DNA from: Desulfobacteraceae bacterium
GTDB lineage: Bacteria > Desulfobacterota > Desulfobacteria > Desulfobacterales > RPRI01
Direction: 5' to 3'
DNA: 54,673 nt
Assembly (NCBI GenBank): GCA_011391695.1
Contig: JAABQB010000017.1
Location: 1 to 54,673 of the forward strand
A model generated the notes under the pieces. The model made no database searches, was not told the DNA's origin, and saw only the letters and a program-made list of their open reading frames with translations. Made by a program: the position numbers and the translations under genes. Positions 16,536 through 24,529 of this stretch are shown here, piece by piece (position 1 is the first letter of the stretch; each line of letters begins with the position of its first letter).

Positions 16536-17234
16536 TCATTGCATTATATGCTTCTGAACGTGGGATAACATAAGATTGACAACAGATTCTGCATCAAGGT
16601 CGGTTGAATCTATTCTAATGGCATCTTCGGCGGGCTTGAGAGGAGCAAGAGTCCTGGTGCTGTCATTTTCATCACGGCACCTGATATCTCTTTCAATTTC
16701 TTCTATAGCAGGAGAATCCCTTTTATCCGATAGTTCCTTATATCTCCTTATTGCCCTGGTTCTTACAGAGGCATTCAGATAAAATTTTATATCTGCTCCG
16801 GGAAACACAACAGTTCCCATGTCGCGTCCCTCGAAAACAGCCTTTTTTTCCTTTCCAAGCTCTCTTTGAAGTGAAAGAAGGTATTTTCTCACAACCGGCC
16901 GCGCAGAAACAGCGGAAGCAAGCATTGATATCTCCGGCGTCCTGATCTCACCATTAATATCAGTCCCGTTTGAAAAAAGGTGAAGGCCATCCGTGTCATG
17001 AACGAATTCAAACCTTAGAGAGCCGCAAAGCATCTCGAGGCCCGCATCATCATCATGGCTGATTCCGGCTTTTTCTGCTTCCCGGGCAACGCCCCTGTAA
17101 AGAGCTCCGGTATCAATATACTTGTATCCGAGGCGGTCTGACAACATTCTGCTCACAGTTGTTTTCCCGGCTCCCGCAGGACCGTCTATAGTGATAAGAA
17201 TGGGTTTTCCGCCGGAATCTGACTGGTCTTTCAT
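16536..17234 (-). CDS. cmk: Cytidylate kinase
   Basis: A 232-aa CMP/dCMP kinase. The P-loop is GPAGAGKTTVSRML at about residues 17-30, followed by YKYIDTGALYRGVA; VFEGRDMGTVVFPGADIKFYLNAS is the CMP-binding and NMP-lid region; RDENDSTRTLAPLKPAEDAI is the C-terminal signature. It overlaps the upstream hisC stop by one base, so it is in the same operon. Confidence 0.95.
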   Translation of the reverse strand: MKDQSDSGGKPILITIDGPAGAGKTTVSRMLSDRLGYKYIDTGALYRGVAREAEKAGISHDDDAGLEMLCGSLRFEFVHDTDGLHLFSNGTDINGEIRTPEISMLASAVSARPVVRKYLLSLQRELGKEKKAVFEGRDMGTVVFPGADIKFYLNASVRTRAIRRYKELSDKRDSPAIEEIERDIRCRDENDSTRTLAPLKPAEDAIRIDSTDLDAESVVNLMLSHVQKHIMQ

Positions 17235-18322
17235 TAAAAAACCTTTTCAAGAGCCTTTAAAAAACGAACATTCTCTTTCGGTAGTCCGACCGTGACCCTG
17301 ATATATTCGGGATAGCCATAAGATGTCATTGATCTTATTATGATTCCTTTTTTAAGTAAATTTTCAAAAACATCATCTGCTTTTTCCCCGACATCTATTA
17401 AAAAAAAGTTGGCCTGAGTAGTGAAGTGCCTGATGCCCATTCTGTTAAGAGAATCATACATATAATCAAGTCCGTTATGAATCAGGCTGACGGTTTTTCT
17501 GAAAAAGGCTTCATCACGGAGGGCAGCGATAGCCCCGGCCTGAGCCAGTGAACTTGCATTAAAAGGGGGCCTGATCCTGTTTAATATGCCCGTTATTTCT
17601 TCGGGCATTACGCCATAACCAATCCGGAGCCCGGCAAGTCCATATATTTTGGAGAAAGTCCGGAGAGTAACAACAGGTCGTCCCGAATCGAGATAATCAA
17701 TGCCCCTGAAGCAGTTATCGTCCCTCACAAACTCTATATATGCCTCATCCACAACAATAATGACGTCCTGAGGAACCTTTTGAAGAAATCTCTCAAAATC
17801 ACTTTTTGATAAAATCGTTCCTGTCGGATTATTGGGATTGCATATAAAAATCATGCGGGTTCTTTCTGAAATCTTTTCGGCTATACCGTCAAGATCAATT
17901 GAAAGCGATTTTAAAGGAACACGCAAAAGCCTTGCACCCGCACTTTTGGCCATTATCCCGTACATGAGAAACGAAGGGTCGGGTATTACAACCTCATCTC
18001 CCGGCATAAGAAATGCGCGTGTGAGCAATCCTATAATTTCATCAGAGCCGTTTCCAAGAATGATCTTTCCAGGAAGGACCCCCAGATATTCCGAAAGGCT
18101 CATGATAAGATCATGTCCGCGCCCGTCAGGGTAGCGGTTGATACCTGAAATAACTCCTCTAATAGCTTTGACAGCCAAGGGAGAGGGCCCGATGGGATTT
18201 TCATTGGAAGCCATTTTTATGGAACCTGAAATACCATATTCCCTTTCAAGCTCTTCAATAGGCTTGCCCGGAACATAAGGCTTTATCGACAGTATATATT
18301 CTGGAACTTTTAATCTTCTCAT
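17234..18322 (-). CDS. hisC: Histidinol-phosphate aminotransferase
   Basis: A 362-aa class II-like PLP aminotransferase of the HisC group, converting imidazole acetol phosphate and glutamate to histidinol phosphate. Landmarks: KMASNENPIGPSPLAVKAI; ILGNGSDEIIGLLTRAFL; FICNPNNPTGTILS; VVDEAYIEFV; and TFSKIYGLAGLRIGYG with the PLP-binding Lys near residue 222. HisC-like enzymes can also act on aromatic amino acids. It sits 23 nt from korC and overlaps cmk by one base, apart from other his genes. Confidence 0.92.
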   Translation of the reverse strand: MRRLKVPEYILSIKPYVPGKPIEELEREYGISGSIKMASNENPIGPSPLAVKAIRGVISGINRYPDGRGHDLIMSLSEYLGVLPGKIILGNGSDEIIGLLTRAFLMPGDEVVIPDPSFLMYGIMAKSAGARLLRVPLKSLSIDLDGIAEKISERTRMIFICNPNNPTGTILSKSDFERFLQKVPQDVIIVVDEAYIEFVRDDNCFRGIDYLDSGRPVVTLRTFSKIYGLAGLRIGYGVMPEEITGILNRIRPPFNASSLAQAGAIAALRDEAFFRKTVSLIHNGLDYMYDSLNRMGIRHFTTQANFFLIDVGEKADDVFENLLKKGIIIRSMTSYGYPEYIRVTVGLPKENVRFLKALEKVF

Positions 18323-18345
18323 GGCATAACATTCTAATTCTTATT

Positions 18346-18882
18346 TCAGCCCGAAGCGGCCTGCCTGCCCCTTTCAAGCGCCTTCATATTAAGCGGTATC
18401 AATTTTGCCTTGCCGGCAAATTCAGCCTTGACCGATTCCGTCAGAATCTCAAAATCGACCATCATGCTCCGTGCTGCAAAAGCCCCGAGGGCTACGATGT
18501 TGGCAGCCTTAACGCTTCCGATTTCATTTGCTATATCGGTTACAGGAACCCGAAGTTCATCGACATCCTTCCTGCCTGAACCGATCTGTACAAGAGAGCT
18601 GTTGATCATGATAACACCGCCCGGTTTGACAACCGGAGCAAATTTTTCAAGGGAAGGCCGGTTCATTGCAACAAGATGCTGGGGGTTCCTTACTATCGGG
18701 GAACCTATAGGCCTGTCACTTATCACTACCATGCAATATGCCGTTCCGCCGCGCATCTCCGGGCCGTAAGAAGGAATCCATACAACCTCATAACCCTGCT
18801 CCATGGCCGCATGAGCCAGGATTTTCGCGCTGAAAAGAATCCCCTGCCCGCCGAAACCTGCAAACATGACTTCACTTTGCAT
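18346..18882 (-). CDS. korC: 2-oxoacid:ferredoxin oxidoreductase gamma subunit
   Basis: A 178-aa gamma subunit of the four-subunit 2-oxoacid:acceptor oxidoreductase. The opening MFAGFGGQGILFSAKILAHAA and PSYGPEMRGGTAYCMVVIS are diagnostic. The complex converts 2-oxoglutarate or a similar 2-oxoacid plus CoA to acyl-CoA, CO2 and reduced ferredoxin, working in either direction. The gene overlaps korB by 11 nt. Substrate assignment to 2-oxoglutarate is by subunit arrangement and is only probable. Confidence 0.92.
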   Translation of the reverse strand: MQSEVMFAGFGGQGILFSAKILAHAAMEQGYEVVWIPSYGPEMRGGTAYCMVVISDRPIGSPIVRNPQHLVAMNRPSLEKFAPVVKPGGVIMINSSLVQIGSGRKDVDELRVPVTDIANEIGSVKAANIVALGAFAARSMMVDFEILTESVKAEFAGKAKLIPLNMKALERGRQAASG

Positions 18883-19636
18883 CGGATCCTCCTTCAGCCT
18901 TACCCGGATTTTTAAACTCGCCGAGGGAGTAATAAGGAATCAGGGTTTCTTCGGCCCATTTGACGGCTTCAACAGGTGTAAGCCCCCAATTGGTTGGACA
19001 TGTGCTCACCAGTTCAACAAAGCTGAAACACCTGCCTTCAATCTGATATTCAAAAGCCGTTTTAATAGCTTTTTTTGCCTTGACAATATATTTGGGTTTT
19101 ATAACCGATTGTCTCGTTATATATGCCGGAGTCTGAAGGCTCGCAAGGAGTTCGGAGACCTTGATGGGCATGCCGACATCTTTTACATCACGGCCAAACG
19201 GCGATGTTGTTGTGCGCTGTCCCGGCATTGTTGTCGGAGCCATCTGACCACCGGTCATCCCGTAAACGGCATTATTTATGAAGACGGTTGTGAATTTTTC
19301 TCCCCTGTTTGCGGCATGAATTATTTCTCCCATGCCTATACTCGCAAGGTCTCCGTCTCCCTGATAAGTGAAAACGACCAGGTCGGGCCGGACTCTCTTT
19401 ATTCCTGTTGCCATCGCAGGAGCCCGGCCATGAGCCGCCTCCTGAAAATCGAATGTAAAATAGTTGTAAGCCAGAACAGCGCACCCGACAGGCGCAATCC
19501 CAACAGTCCGGCCTCCGATTCCCAGTTCATCGATTACTTCCGCTACGAGCCTGTGGGCAACCCCATGCGTACATCCGGGACAGTAATGACTGTCCATTTC
19601 TGAAAGGGCTTCAGGCCTTTTAAATGTTTTTCCCAT
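18872..19636 (-). CDS. korB: 2-oxoacid:ferredoxin oxidoreductase beta subunit (TPP-binding)
   Basis: A 254-aa beta subunit. HYCPGCTHGVAHRL near residue 18 is the conserved Cys motif, and YQGDGDLASIGMGEIIHAANR with VFINNAVYGMTGGQMAPTT is the thiamine diphosphate/Mg2+ motif (GDGD...NN). It contains no CxxC ferredoxin domain; clusters are supplied by KorD. It overlaps korC by 11 nt and follows korA by about 50 nt. Confidence 0.94.
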   Translation of the reverse strand: MGKTFKRPEALSEMDSHYCPGCTHGVAHRLVAEVIDELGIGGRTVGIAPVGCAVLAYNYFTFDFQEAAHGRAPAMATGIKRVRPDLVVFTYQGDGDLASIGMGEIIHAANRGEKFTTVFINNAVYGMTGGQMAPTTMPGQRTTTSPFGRDVKDVGMPIKVSELLASLQTPAYITRQSVIKPKYIVKAKKAIKTAFEYQIEGRCFSFVELVSTCPTNWGLTPVEAVKWAEETLIPYYSLGEFKNPGKAEGGSDAK

Positions 19637-19686
19637 TACACTTACTCCTTATATATAAATCATCAGATCTCTCTCATATTATCAAG

Positions 19687-20757
19687 TTATGAAAGATTTG
19701 ACCTGACGACATCCATTATCTCTTCCGGTGTCGGAACTTCCCCGCCGCACTTTCCATACCACTTTACAGGACATTTGCCGTGCACACACCTTTCAACATC
19801 TTCAACCATCTGGCCCATGCTCATCTCGATGCTCAATGCCATGCCGCAGCTCTTTTTTGAAGCTGCCTGAAATACCGCGTCTTCAGGGAAAGGGAACAAT
19901 GTTTGAGGCCTGATCATACCCACATCAATCCCTTCAGCCTTAAGATTGTCGATAGCCGTCCTGCAGACCCTGCTCATAGTTCCATAGCTGACTATGAGGA
20001 TCCTGTAGTCGGAATCCGTATTATAAGGCTCAAACCTGACTTCCTCGCGTTTCATCCTCTCGTATTTTTCTTTCAGGATAAGGTTGTTCTCGTTAAGTTT
20101 AACAGGGTCAAGAAACAAAGATTTCACAAGATTCCGCTTTTTGCTCTTTCTCGTATCCATCCCGTTCGTGGCCCAGTCATCTTTCTTGCTCGGTTCCGAC
20201 TTCAGGTTTTCCGGAAACTCGACCGGCTCCATCATCTGCCCGATCAGGCCGTCACCTAAAATCATAACCGGATTACGGTATTTTTCCGCAAGAGGAAATG
20301 CCATCATTACCATTTCAACCGCTTCCTGAACGCTCGCCGGCGCCATTACAAGCAATCTGTAATCTCCGTGCCCTCCTCCTTTTGTAGCCTGGAAATAATC
20401 CGCCTGGGATGGAAGAATGCCGCCCAGTCCAGGCCCGCCCCTCATGATATTTACAAATACGGCCGGGCACTGCGCTCCGGCAATATAGCTTATTGCTTCA
20501 CTCATAAGGCTGATACCGGGGCTTGACGAGGTTGTAAAGACCCTTTCACCGCAGGCGGCGGCGCCAAAAATCATATATCCTACAGCAACTTCGCTCTCAC
20601 CCTGCAAAAAAACGCCGCCGACCTCCGGCATCCTGTGCGAAAGATATTCCGCTACTTCCGACTGCGGGGTAATAGGATAGGCAAAGTAGTTCAGGCAGCC
20701 CGCTCTGATACCGGCTTCACCTATTGCTTCGTTTCCCTTCATCAGAATCTTGCCCAT
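19687..20757 (-). CDS. korA: 2-oxoacid:ferredoxin oxidoreductase alpha subunit
   Basis: A 356-aa alpha subunit. LNYFAYPITPQSEVAEYLSHRM is the pyrimidine-binding domain start, and the TSSSPGISLMSEAISYIAGAQ block is the family's conserved helix-loop. The C-terminal transketolase-like domain contains VSYGTMSRVCRTAI and GMIRPQTLFPFPE. An AGGAGG site lies 6 nt before the ATG. It follows korD closely, giving the order korD-korA-korB-korC. Confidence 0.94.
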   Translation of the reverse strand: MGKILMKGNEAIGEAGIRAGCLNYFAYPITPQSEVAEYLSHRMPEVGGVFLQGESEVAVGYMIFGAAACGERVFTTSSSPGISLMSEAISYIAGAQCPAVFVNIMRGGPGLGGILPSQADYFQATKGGGHGDYRLLVMAPASVQEAVEMVMMAFPLAEKYRNPVMILGDGLIGQMMEPVEFPENLKSEPSKKDDWATNGMDTRKSKKRNLVKSLFLDPVKLNENNLILKEKYERMKREEVRFEPYNTDSDYRILIVSYGTMSRVCRTAIDNLKAEGIDVGMIRPQTLFPFPEDAVFQAASKKSCGMALSIEMSMGQMVEDVERCVHGKCPVKWYGKCGGEVPTPEEIMDVVRSNLS

Positions 20758-20767
20758 GGTTTTCCTC

Positions 20768-21007
20768 CTATTTCATTTCAGCGGTTTTACCGCTATCTTC
20801 TGTTTCGGTAATGCTGATAGCCACATCGGGACACATGATACAGCATGTTGAACAAAAAACACAATCTTCGGGACGTGCCTGATAAGCGGGAAAATAGCCT
20901 TTTGAATTTACTTCTCCGGATATTTCGAGAACTTTTCTGGGGCATACGGCAATACACAAACCGCATCCCTTGCATCTGTCTGAATCAATGTAATGTTTAT
21001 ATGCCAT
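20768..21007 (-). CDS. korD: 2-oxoacid:ferredoxin oxidoreductase delta subunit (2x[4Fe-4S] ferredoxin)
   Basis: A 79-aa ferredoxin-like subunit with two complete cluster motifs: CKGCGLCIAVCP at about residues 13-24 and CVFCSTCCIMCP at about residues 50-61. Each is a CxxCxxCxxxCP site for [4Fe-4S]. It passes electrons from the catalytic subunits to soluble ferredoxin. Nine nucleotides separate it from korA. Confidence 0.94.
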   Translation of the reverse strand: MAYKHYIDSDRCKGCGLCIAVCPRKVLEISGEVNSKGYFPAYQARPEDCVFCSTCCIMCPDVAISITETEDSGKTAEMK

Positions 21008-21056
21008 TTATACTCCTTGATTAAAGGCGGCCATAACAAGGCAACCGGTATTTTCT

Positions 21057-21749
21057 CTACAGCGCAGCAGCTTTTTTCCATGGCGGAACGAGCTGTCTGT
21101 GCAATTCCAGAACAGGGCATGAGAACCGCTTCATATCGATTTTATCCGAAAGCCGGGAAGAAACGGTAATAAATTCCAGAGGGAGCCCGGTTTCCCCGGA
21201 CACCTTTGAAACAAAAGCATACCCTTCATATATTACGTCAACAGTTGTTTCATCTATAAGATTCGCATTCCCTATAATGCCGCTTATTGACATCCGGGAA
21301 GCTTTTTCGATTTCATTCTTCATTTTCATGCACCCTTTAACTGTATCCGTAAAAGGCCTGAAAGGATTTATGACCTGCAGCATGCGATAACTTTTCCCAT
21401 CCAAAGCATCGGCAAGCGCGGAAAGAACGGTCGCCCCAACCTTATCTCCCCCGACATCCAGTATAGTGAGCCTGCTGGGCTTTCTGATGAGTCCGGCAAC
21501 GGCAGGAGTCAAAATGGGAAGGTCGGCCTGAAGGTATTTATCCGGAGGTAATATAATCCCGATCCCGAGTTCTGCAAGCTGCCTTCTTGCCTCTCTGGCA
21601 CGAAAATAAGGATTAACAAGATCAATATCCGCAACACTTACGTCTATCCCCGCAAGTTTTCTGTTTACCGCAAGATTGATTGAAATCTCTGTTTTGCCGC
21701 TCCCGTAATTTCCGACAATTATGACTATTCCTTCAAGCAGGATATCCAT
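21057..21749 (-). CDS. P-loop ATPase heading the kor operon
   Basis: A 230-aa protein with a MinD/CobQ-like nucleotide-binding fold: Walker A GNYGSGKTEIS at residues 13-23, DIDLVNPYFRAREAR at about 42-56, and LTILDVGGDKVG as the Walker B-like region. No membrane helix or cluster motif is seen. It is the first gene of the run leading into korDABC, 49 bp upstream of korD, which suggests a role in assembly, metal or cofactor handling for the oxidoreductase. That role is inference from position only. Confidence 0.7.
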   Translation of the reverse strand: MDILLEGIVIIVGNYGSGKTEISINLAVNRKLAGIDVSVADIDLVNPYFRAREARRQLAELGIGIILPPDKYLQADLPILTPAVAGLIRKPSRLTILDVGGDKVGATVLSALADALDGKSYRMLQVINPFRPFTDTVKGCMKMKNEIEKASRMSISGIIGNANLIDETTVDVIYEGYAFVSKVSGETGLPLEFITVSSRLSDKIDMKRFSCPVLELHRQLVPPWKKAAAL

Positions 21750-21981
21750 TTACACCGACCAAGACGGAAAAACCGGGGAACCCGAATATATGTCTTTAAA
21801 TTCAATTGATTGCATATTTAAATAACCCATGATATTTACAGATAACTTTGACTTGTATTTTTTAATTATGCTGATGTCAAGAAATTTGATGGACTGGAGA
21901 TGATCCTAAATATATTAAGGATACCTTGCCTTTCCAAATTTTGATATGATAAAGACAAAGCAAAAGGAGATTCTAAACAGG

Positions 21982-23157
21982 ATGTTTCCAATTTTTACAG
22001 GTCTTGAAAATTTTATTGATTCCCCACCGGCTTATATTCGCGATAAACGTCTGGGCCTTCTGTGCAATCCGGCCTCAGTTGACAGGAGTTTTAACCATGC
22101 GCGCGAATTGATAAACTTTCGATTACCAGGAAAACTTGCCGCTCTTTATTCCCCCCAGCATGGTTTCTTTTCAGAAAAGCAGGATAACATGATTGAATCT
22201 GAAAACATGACTGATCCACTGCTTAATGTTCCTGTTTTCAGTCTTTATGGCAAAACACGCATCCCGACAAAAGAGATGTTTGACCCTGTTGACATACTTA
22301 TCATAGATCTGCAGGATGTCGGCACACGAGTTTATACATTTATTTACACGATGTCCTACTGCCTTGAAGCCGCAAAAAAATTCGGCAAAAAAGTGGTCAT
22401 TCTCGACCGGCCTAACCCGATTGGAGGTGAAATCGTTGAAGGCAATTGTCTGTTGCCTGAATTCATTTCATTTGTAGGGCGTTATCCCATACCGATGCGC
22501 CACGGCCTCACGATAGGCGAACTGGCCCTCTTGTTCAACGATCATTTCGGAATAGGCTGCGACCTTGAAGTTATTTCCATGAAAGGCTGGAAAAGAAAAA
22601 TGATTTTCAGCGACACAGGACTTCCCTGGATTCCGCCTTCACCTAACCTTCCGACTCCTGTCTCTGCAATTGTTTATCCGGGCCAGGTTATCTGGGAAGG
22701 CACGAATGTGTCGGAAGGGCGAGGCACAACCCAGCCATTTGAAGTTTTTGGAGCCCCGTACATCGACACCGAAAAAATTATTTCGGCTCTGGGCTGCAGC
22801 AATTTGCCTGGCGCAATCCTAAGACCCCTGGTATTCGAACCGACATCAAACAAATGGGCCGGAAAACCATGCAGGGGATTCCAGATACACGTCACCAATC
22901 CGTATGAATATAAGCCCTTCCTTTCGACACTTAAATTGCTTCAATCAATATTTATCAATCATGCAAAGGACTTCGAATGGAAAGCCCCCCCGTACGAATA
23001 TGAATTTGAAAAATTACCCGTTGACCTTATCACCGGAAACTCAATTATCCGGATGGCTGTTGAAAACCCTGATCAAATCGAAGATATTGAAAAAACATGG
23101 CAATCCGAGCTTGAGGAATATCTTCATATAAGCCGTGAATATTATCTTTATGCCTGA
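21982..23157 (+). CDS. DUF1343 / NamZ-type exo-beta-N-acetylmuramidase
   Basis: About 391 aa of the DUF1343 family, whose characterised member NamZ removes MurNAc from the non-reducing end of peptidoglycan fragments. Landmarks: RLGLLCNPASVD; LYSPQHGFF; IDLQDVGTRVYTFIYTM; LDRPNPIGG; VGRYPIPMRHGLTIGELA; and EGTNVSEGRGTTQPFE. The open frame starts at 21946, but AAAGGAG lies between that ATG and the one at 21982, so I favour 21982. I see no signal peptide from either start, so it may act in the cytoplasm. It is divergent from the kor operon and 4 kb from a MurU-AmgK fusion that would use its product. Confidence 0.85.
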   Translation: MFPIFTGLENFIDSPPAYIRDKRLGLLCNPASVDRSFNHARELINFRLPGKLAALYSPQHGFFSEKQDNMIESENMTDPLLNVPVFSLYGKTRIPTKEMFDPVDILIIDLQDVGTRVYTFIYTMSYCLEAAKKFGKKVVILDRPNPIGGEIVEGNCLLPEFISFVGRYPIPMRHGLTIGELALLFNDHFGIGCDLEVISMKGWKRKMIFSDTGLPWIPPSPNLPTPVSAIVYPGQVIWEGTNVSEGRGTTQPFEVFGAPYIDTEKIISALGCSNLPGAILRPLVFEPTSNKWAGKPCRGFQIHVTNPYEYKPFLSTLKLLQSIFINHAKDFEWKAPPYEYEFEKLPVDLITGNSIIRMAVENPDQIEDIEKTWQSELEEYLHISREYYLYA

Positions 23158-23180
23158 TCATCATAACAGAACCGTCAATC

Positions 23181-23858
23181 ATGGAAAATAACAGAATATC
23201 GTGGAAAAGGATGATGTTCAAAGACAACAAGGTCTGGCAGGCTTTTTCTCCGGATAACAGCCCTGTTATTAAAAACGGAAAAGTTCTAATCAAATACAAT
23301 GTGAAACAGGAATACGAATACTGGGTTTATGAAAACAAGCTTGAGCCTGTAGGCAAGCCGGAAACACTTCAAATGAGCGACGATCAAAAACCGGCATTGC
23401 CAAAAAAGAAAAAGAAACAAAGCCCCGACAGTTTTCCATCTCCTGACGATAATATCCCCGAAGATGCCATTTCCATTTATACCGACGGCTCATCATCCGG
23501 GAATCCCGGCCCATCAGGGATAGGAGTTCTTCTTCGTTTCGGGAAACATGAGAAAGAACTGTCAAGAGACATCGGAATTGCAACCAACAATATCGCGGAG
23601 CTTGAGGCAATAAAGGCCGCCCTTCTTGAACTTAAAACTACTAATAAACCCGTAAGAATATTTACAGACAGCACTTACGCTTTAGGCGTCCTGACATTTA
23701 ACTGGAAGGTAAAAAAAAACGGGGATTTGATAGATTCAATTAAAAAATCGATGAAGAGGTTCAACGACTTGAAACTTATCAAGATCAGGGGCCATGCAGG
23801 CCAGGAAGGTAATGAGCGGGCAGATTTTCTTGCAAACAAGGCTGTTAAAAAAAGATAG
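23181..23858 (+). CDS. Ribonuclease H-like protein with an N-terminal extension
   Basis: A 225-aa protein. The C-terminal RNase HI domain starts near residue 97: IYTDGSSSGNPGPSGIGVLL (first catalytic Asp), NNIAELEAIKAALLEL (Glu), IFTDSTYALGVL (Asp) and GNERADFLANKA (final Asp). HAGQEGNERAD matches the usual H-x-G end of the active site. The N-terminal 90 residues have aromatic, charged repeats (VWQAFSPDNSP, YEYWVYENKLEPV) that I cannot assign; they are not the usual viroplasmin-like RHBD. It follows the NamZ gene by 23 nt. Confidence 0.87.
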   Translation: MENNRISWKRMMFKDNKVWQAFSPDNSPVIKNGKVLIKYNVKQEYEYWVYENKLEPVGKPETLQMSDDQKPALPKKKKKQSPDSFPSPDDNIPEDAISIYTDGSSSGNPGPSGIGVLLRFGKHEKELSRDIGIATNNIAELEAIKAALLELKTTNKPVRIFTDSTYALGVLTFNWKVKKNGDLIDSIKKSMKRFNDLKLIKIRGHAGQEGNERADFLANKAVKKR

Positions 23859-23903
23859 AAAAAACCTCTTGTTTAATAAAGCCATTCTCAAAAATAATTA
23901 TTT

Positions 23904-24176
23904 CTATCCTTTTTTGAGTGATTCGATCTCTTTTTTCAGCTCATCAATCTCATGCTTGTACTTTTCCACTTCGCTCCCCGAAGAACCGGAAAGGATGTTC
24001 TCCTTATTCCAGTTTTCTTTCAATTCATCAAATCCGAGATAAATGGCGAGACCCCCGCCCAGGACAAGGGATACAGGAAGAATTCCGGAAATAATCATAA
24101 GAAATTCTTCCCACCAGATAACAAGTAGCACTATCCCCAGTGCAGACACAACGGCTCCGCCGATTAAAGCTTTCAT
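23904..24176 (-). CDS. Small membrane protein with C-terminal coiled coil
   Basis: A 90-aa protein of unknown function. Two hydrophobic helices occupy about residues 4-22 (IGGAVVSALGIVLLVIW) and 27-48 (MIISGILPVSLVLGGGLAIYLG). They are followed by a charged, heptad-like helix (EVEKYKHEIDELKKEIESLKKG). This suggests a membrane-anchored coiled coil. It is convergent with the RNase H gene and has no partner on its strand. A GGAGGA-like ribosome site precedes the ATG. Confidence 0.7.
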   Translation of the reverse strand: MKALIGGAVVSALGIVLLVIWWEEFLMIISGILPVSLVLGGGLAIYLGFDELKENWNKENILSGSSGSEVEKYKHEIDELKKEIESLKKG

Positions 24177-24272
24177 ATAATGTCATCCTCCCGGTAAAAT
24201 AAATACCCTGCAACCTTCTGAAATAAGGATTATTATTACTTCAGATATATCATGTTATATTATTTAACTCAA

Positions 24273-24425
24273 GAGCCAATTTCAAAAGTCTCAAAAATCC
24301 CCTCTCCTCTTGCGGGAGAGGGTTAGGGTGAGGTGGAAAAACAATAATTACCAATGAGTTATATATCTCACTCCCCTTAATCCCATCCCATCAAGGGAGG
24401 GGAAACATACTTTTGCAATAGACTC
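24273..24425. mobile_element. MITE-like element, copy 2 (long form)
   Basis: A 153-bp element starting GAGCCAATTTCAAAAGT and ending ACTTTTGCAATAGACTC, near-perfect terminal inverted repeats. Inside are two palindromes: CCCTCTCC...GGAGAGGG followed by TTAGGGTGAGG, and CCTCCC-type ATCCCATCCCATCAAGGGAGGGG. TCAA flanks both ends, a possible 4-bp target duplication. It lies between the small membrane protein and plsB-like genes; the rest of 24177-24529 is AT-rich with no clear promoter. Confidence 0.78.
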
Positions 24426-24529
24426 TCAAGAAGATTTTCTTTTTCAAATTAAGATATTGCAAAAAAATGAGGTTTTGATAGTCTATAAAGATAAAATTAA
24501 CACAAAATGAACGGATACCAACTCACTGC

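Noticed and set aside
21848-21872. Promoter TTGACT upstream of the NamZ-like gene
   Set aside because: No acceptable -10 lies 16-18 bp downstream.
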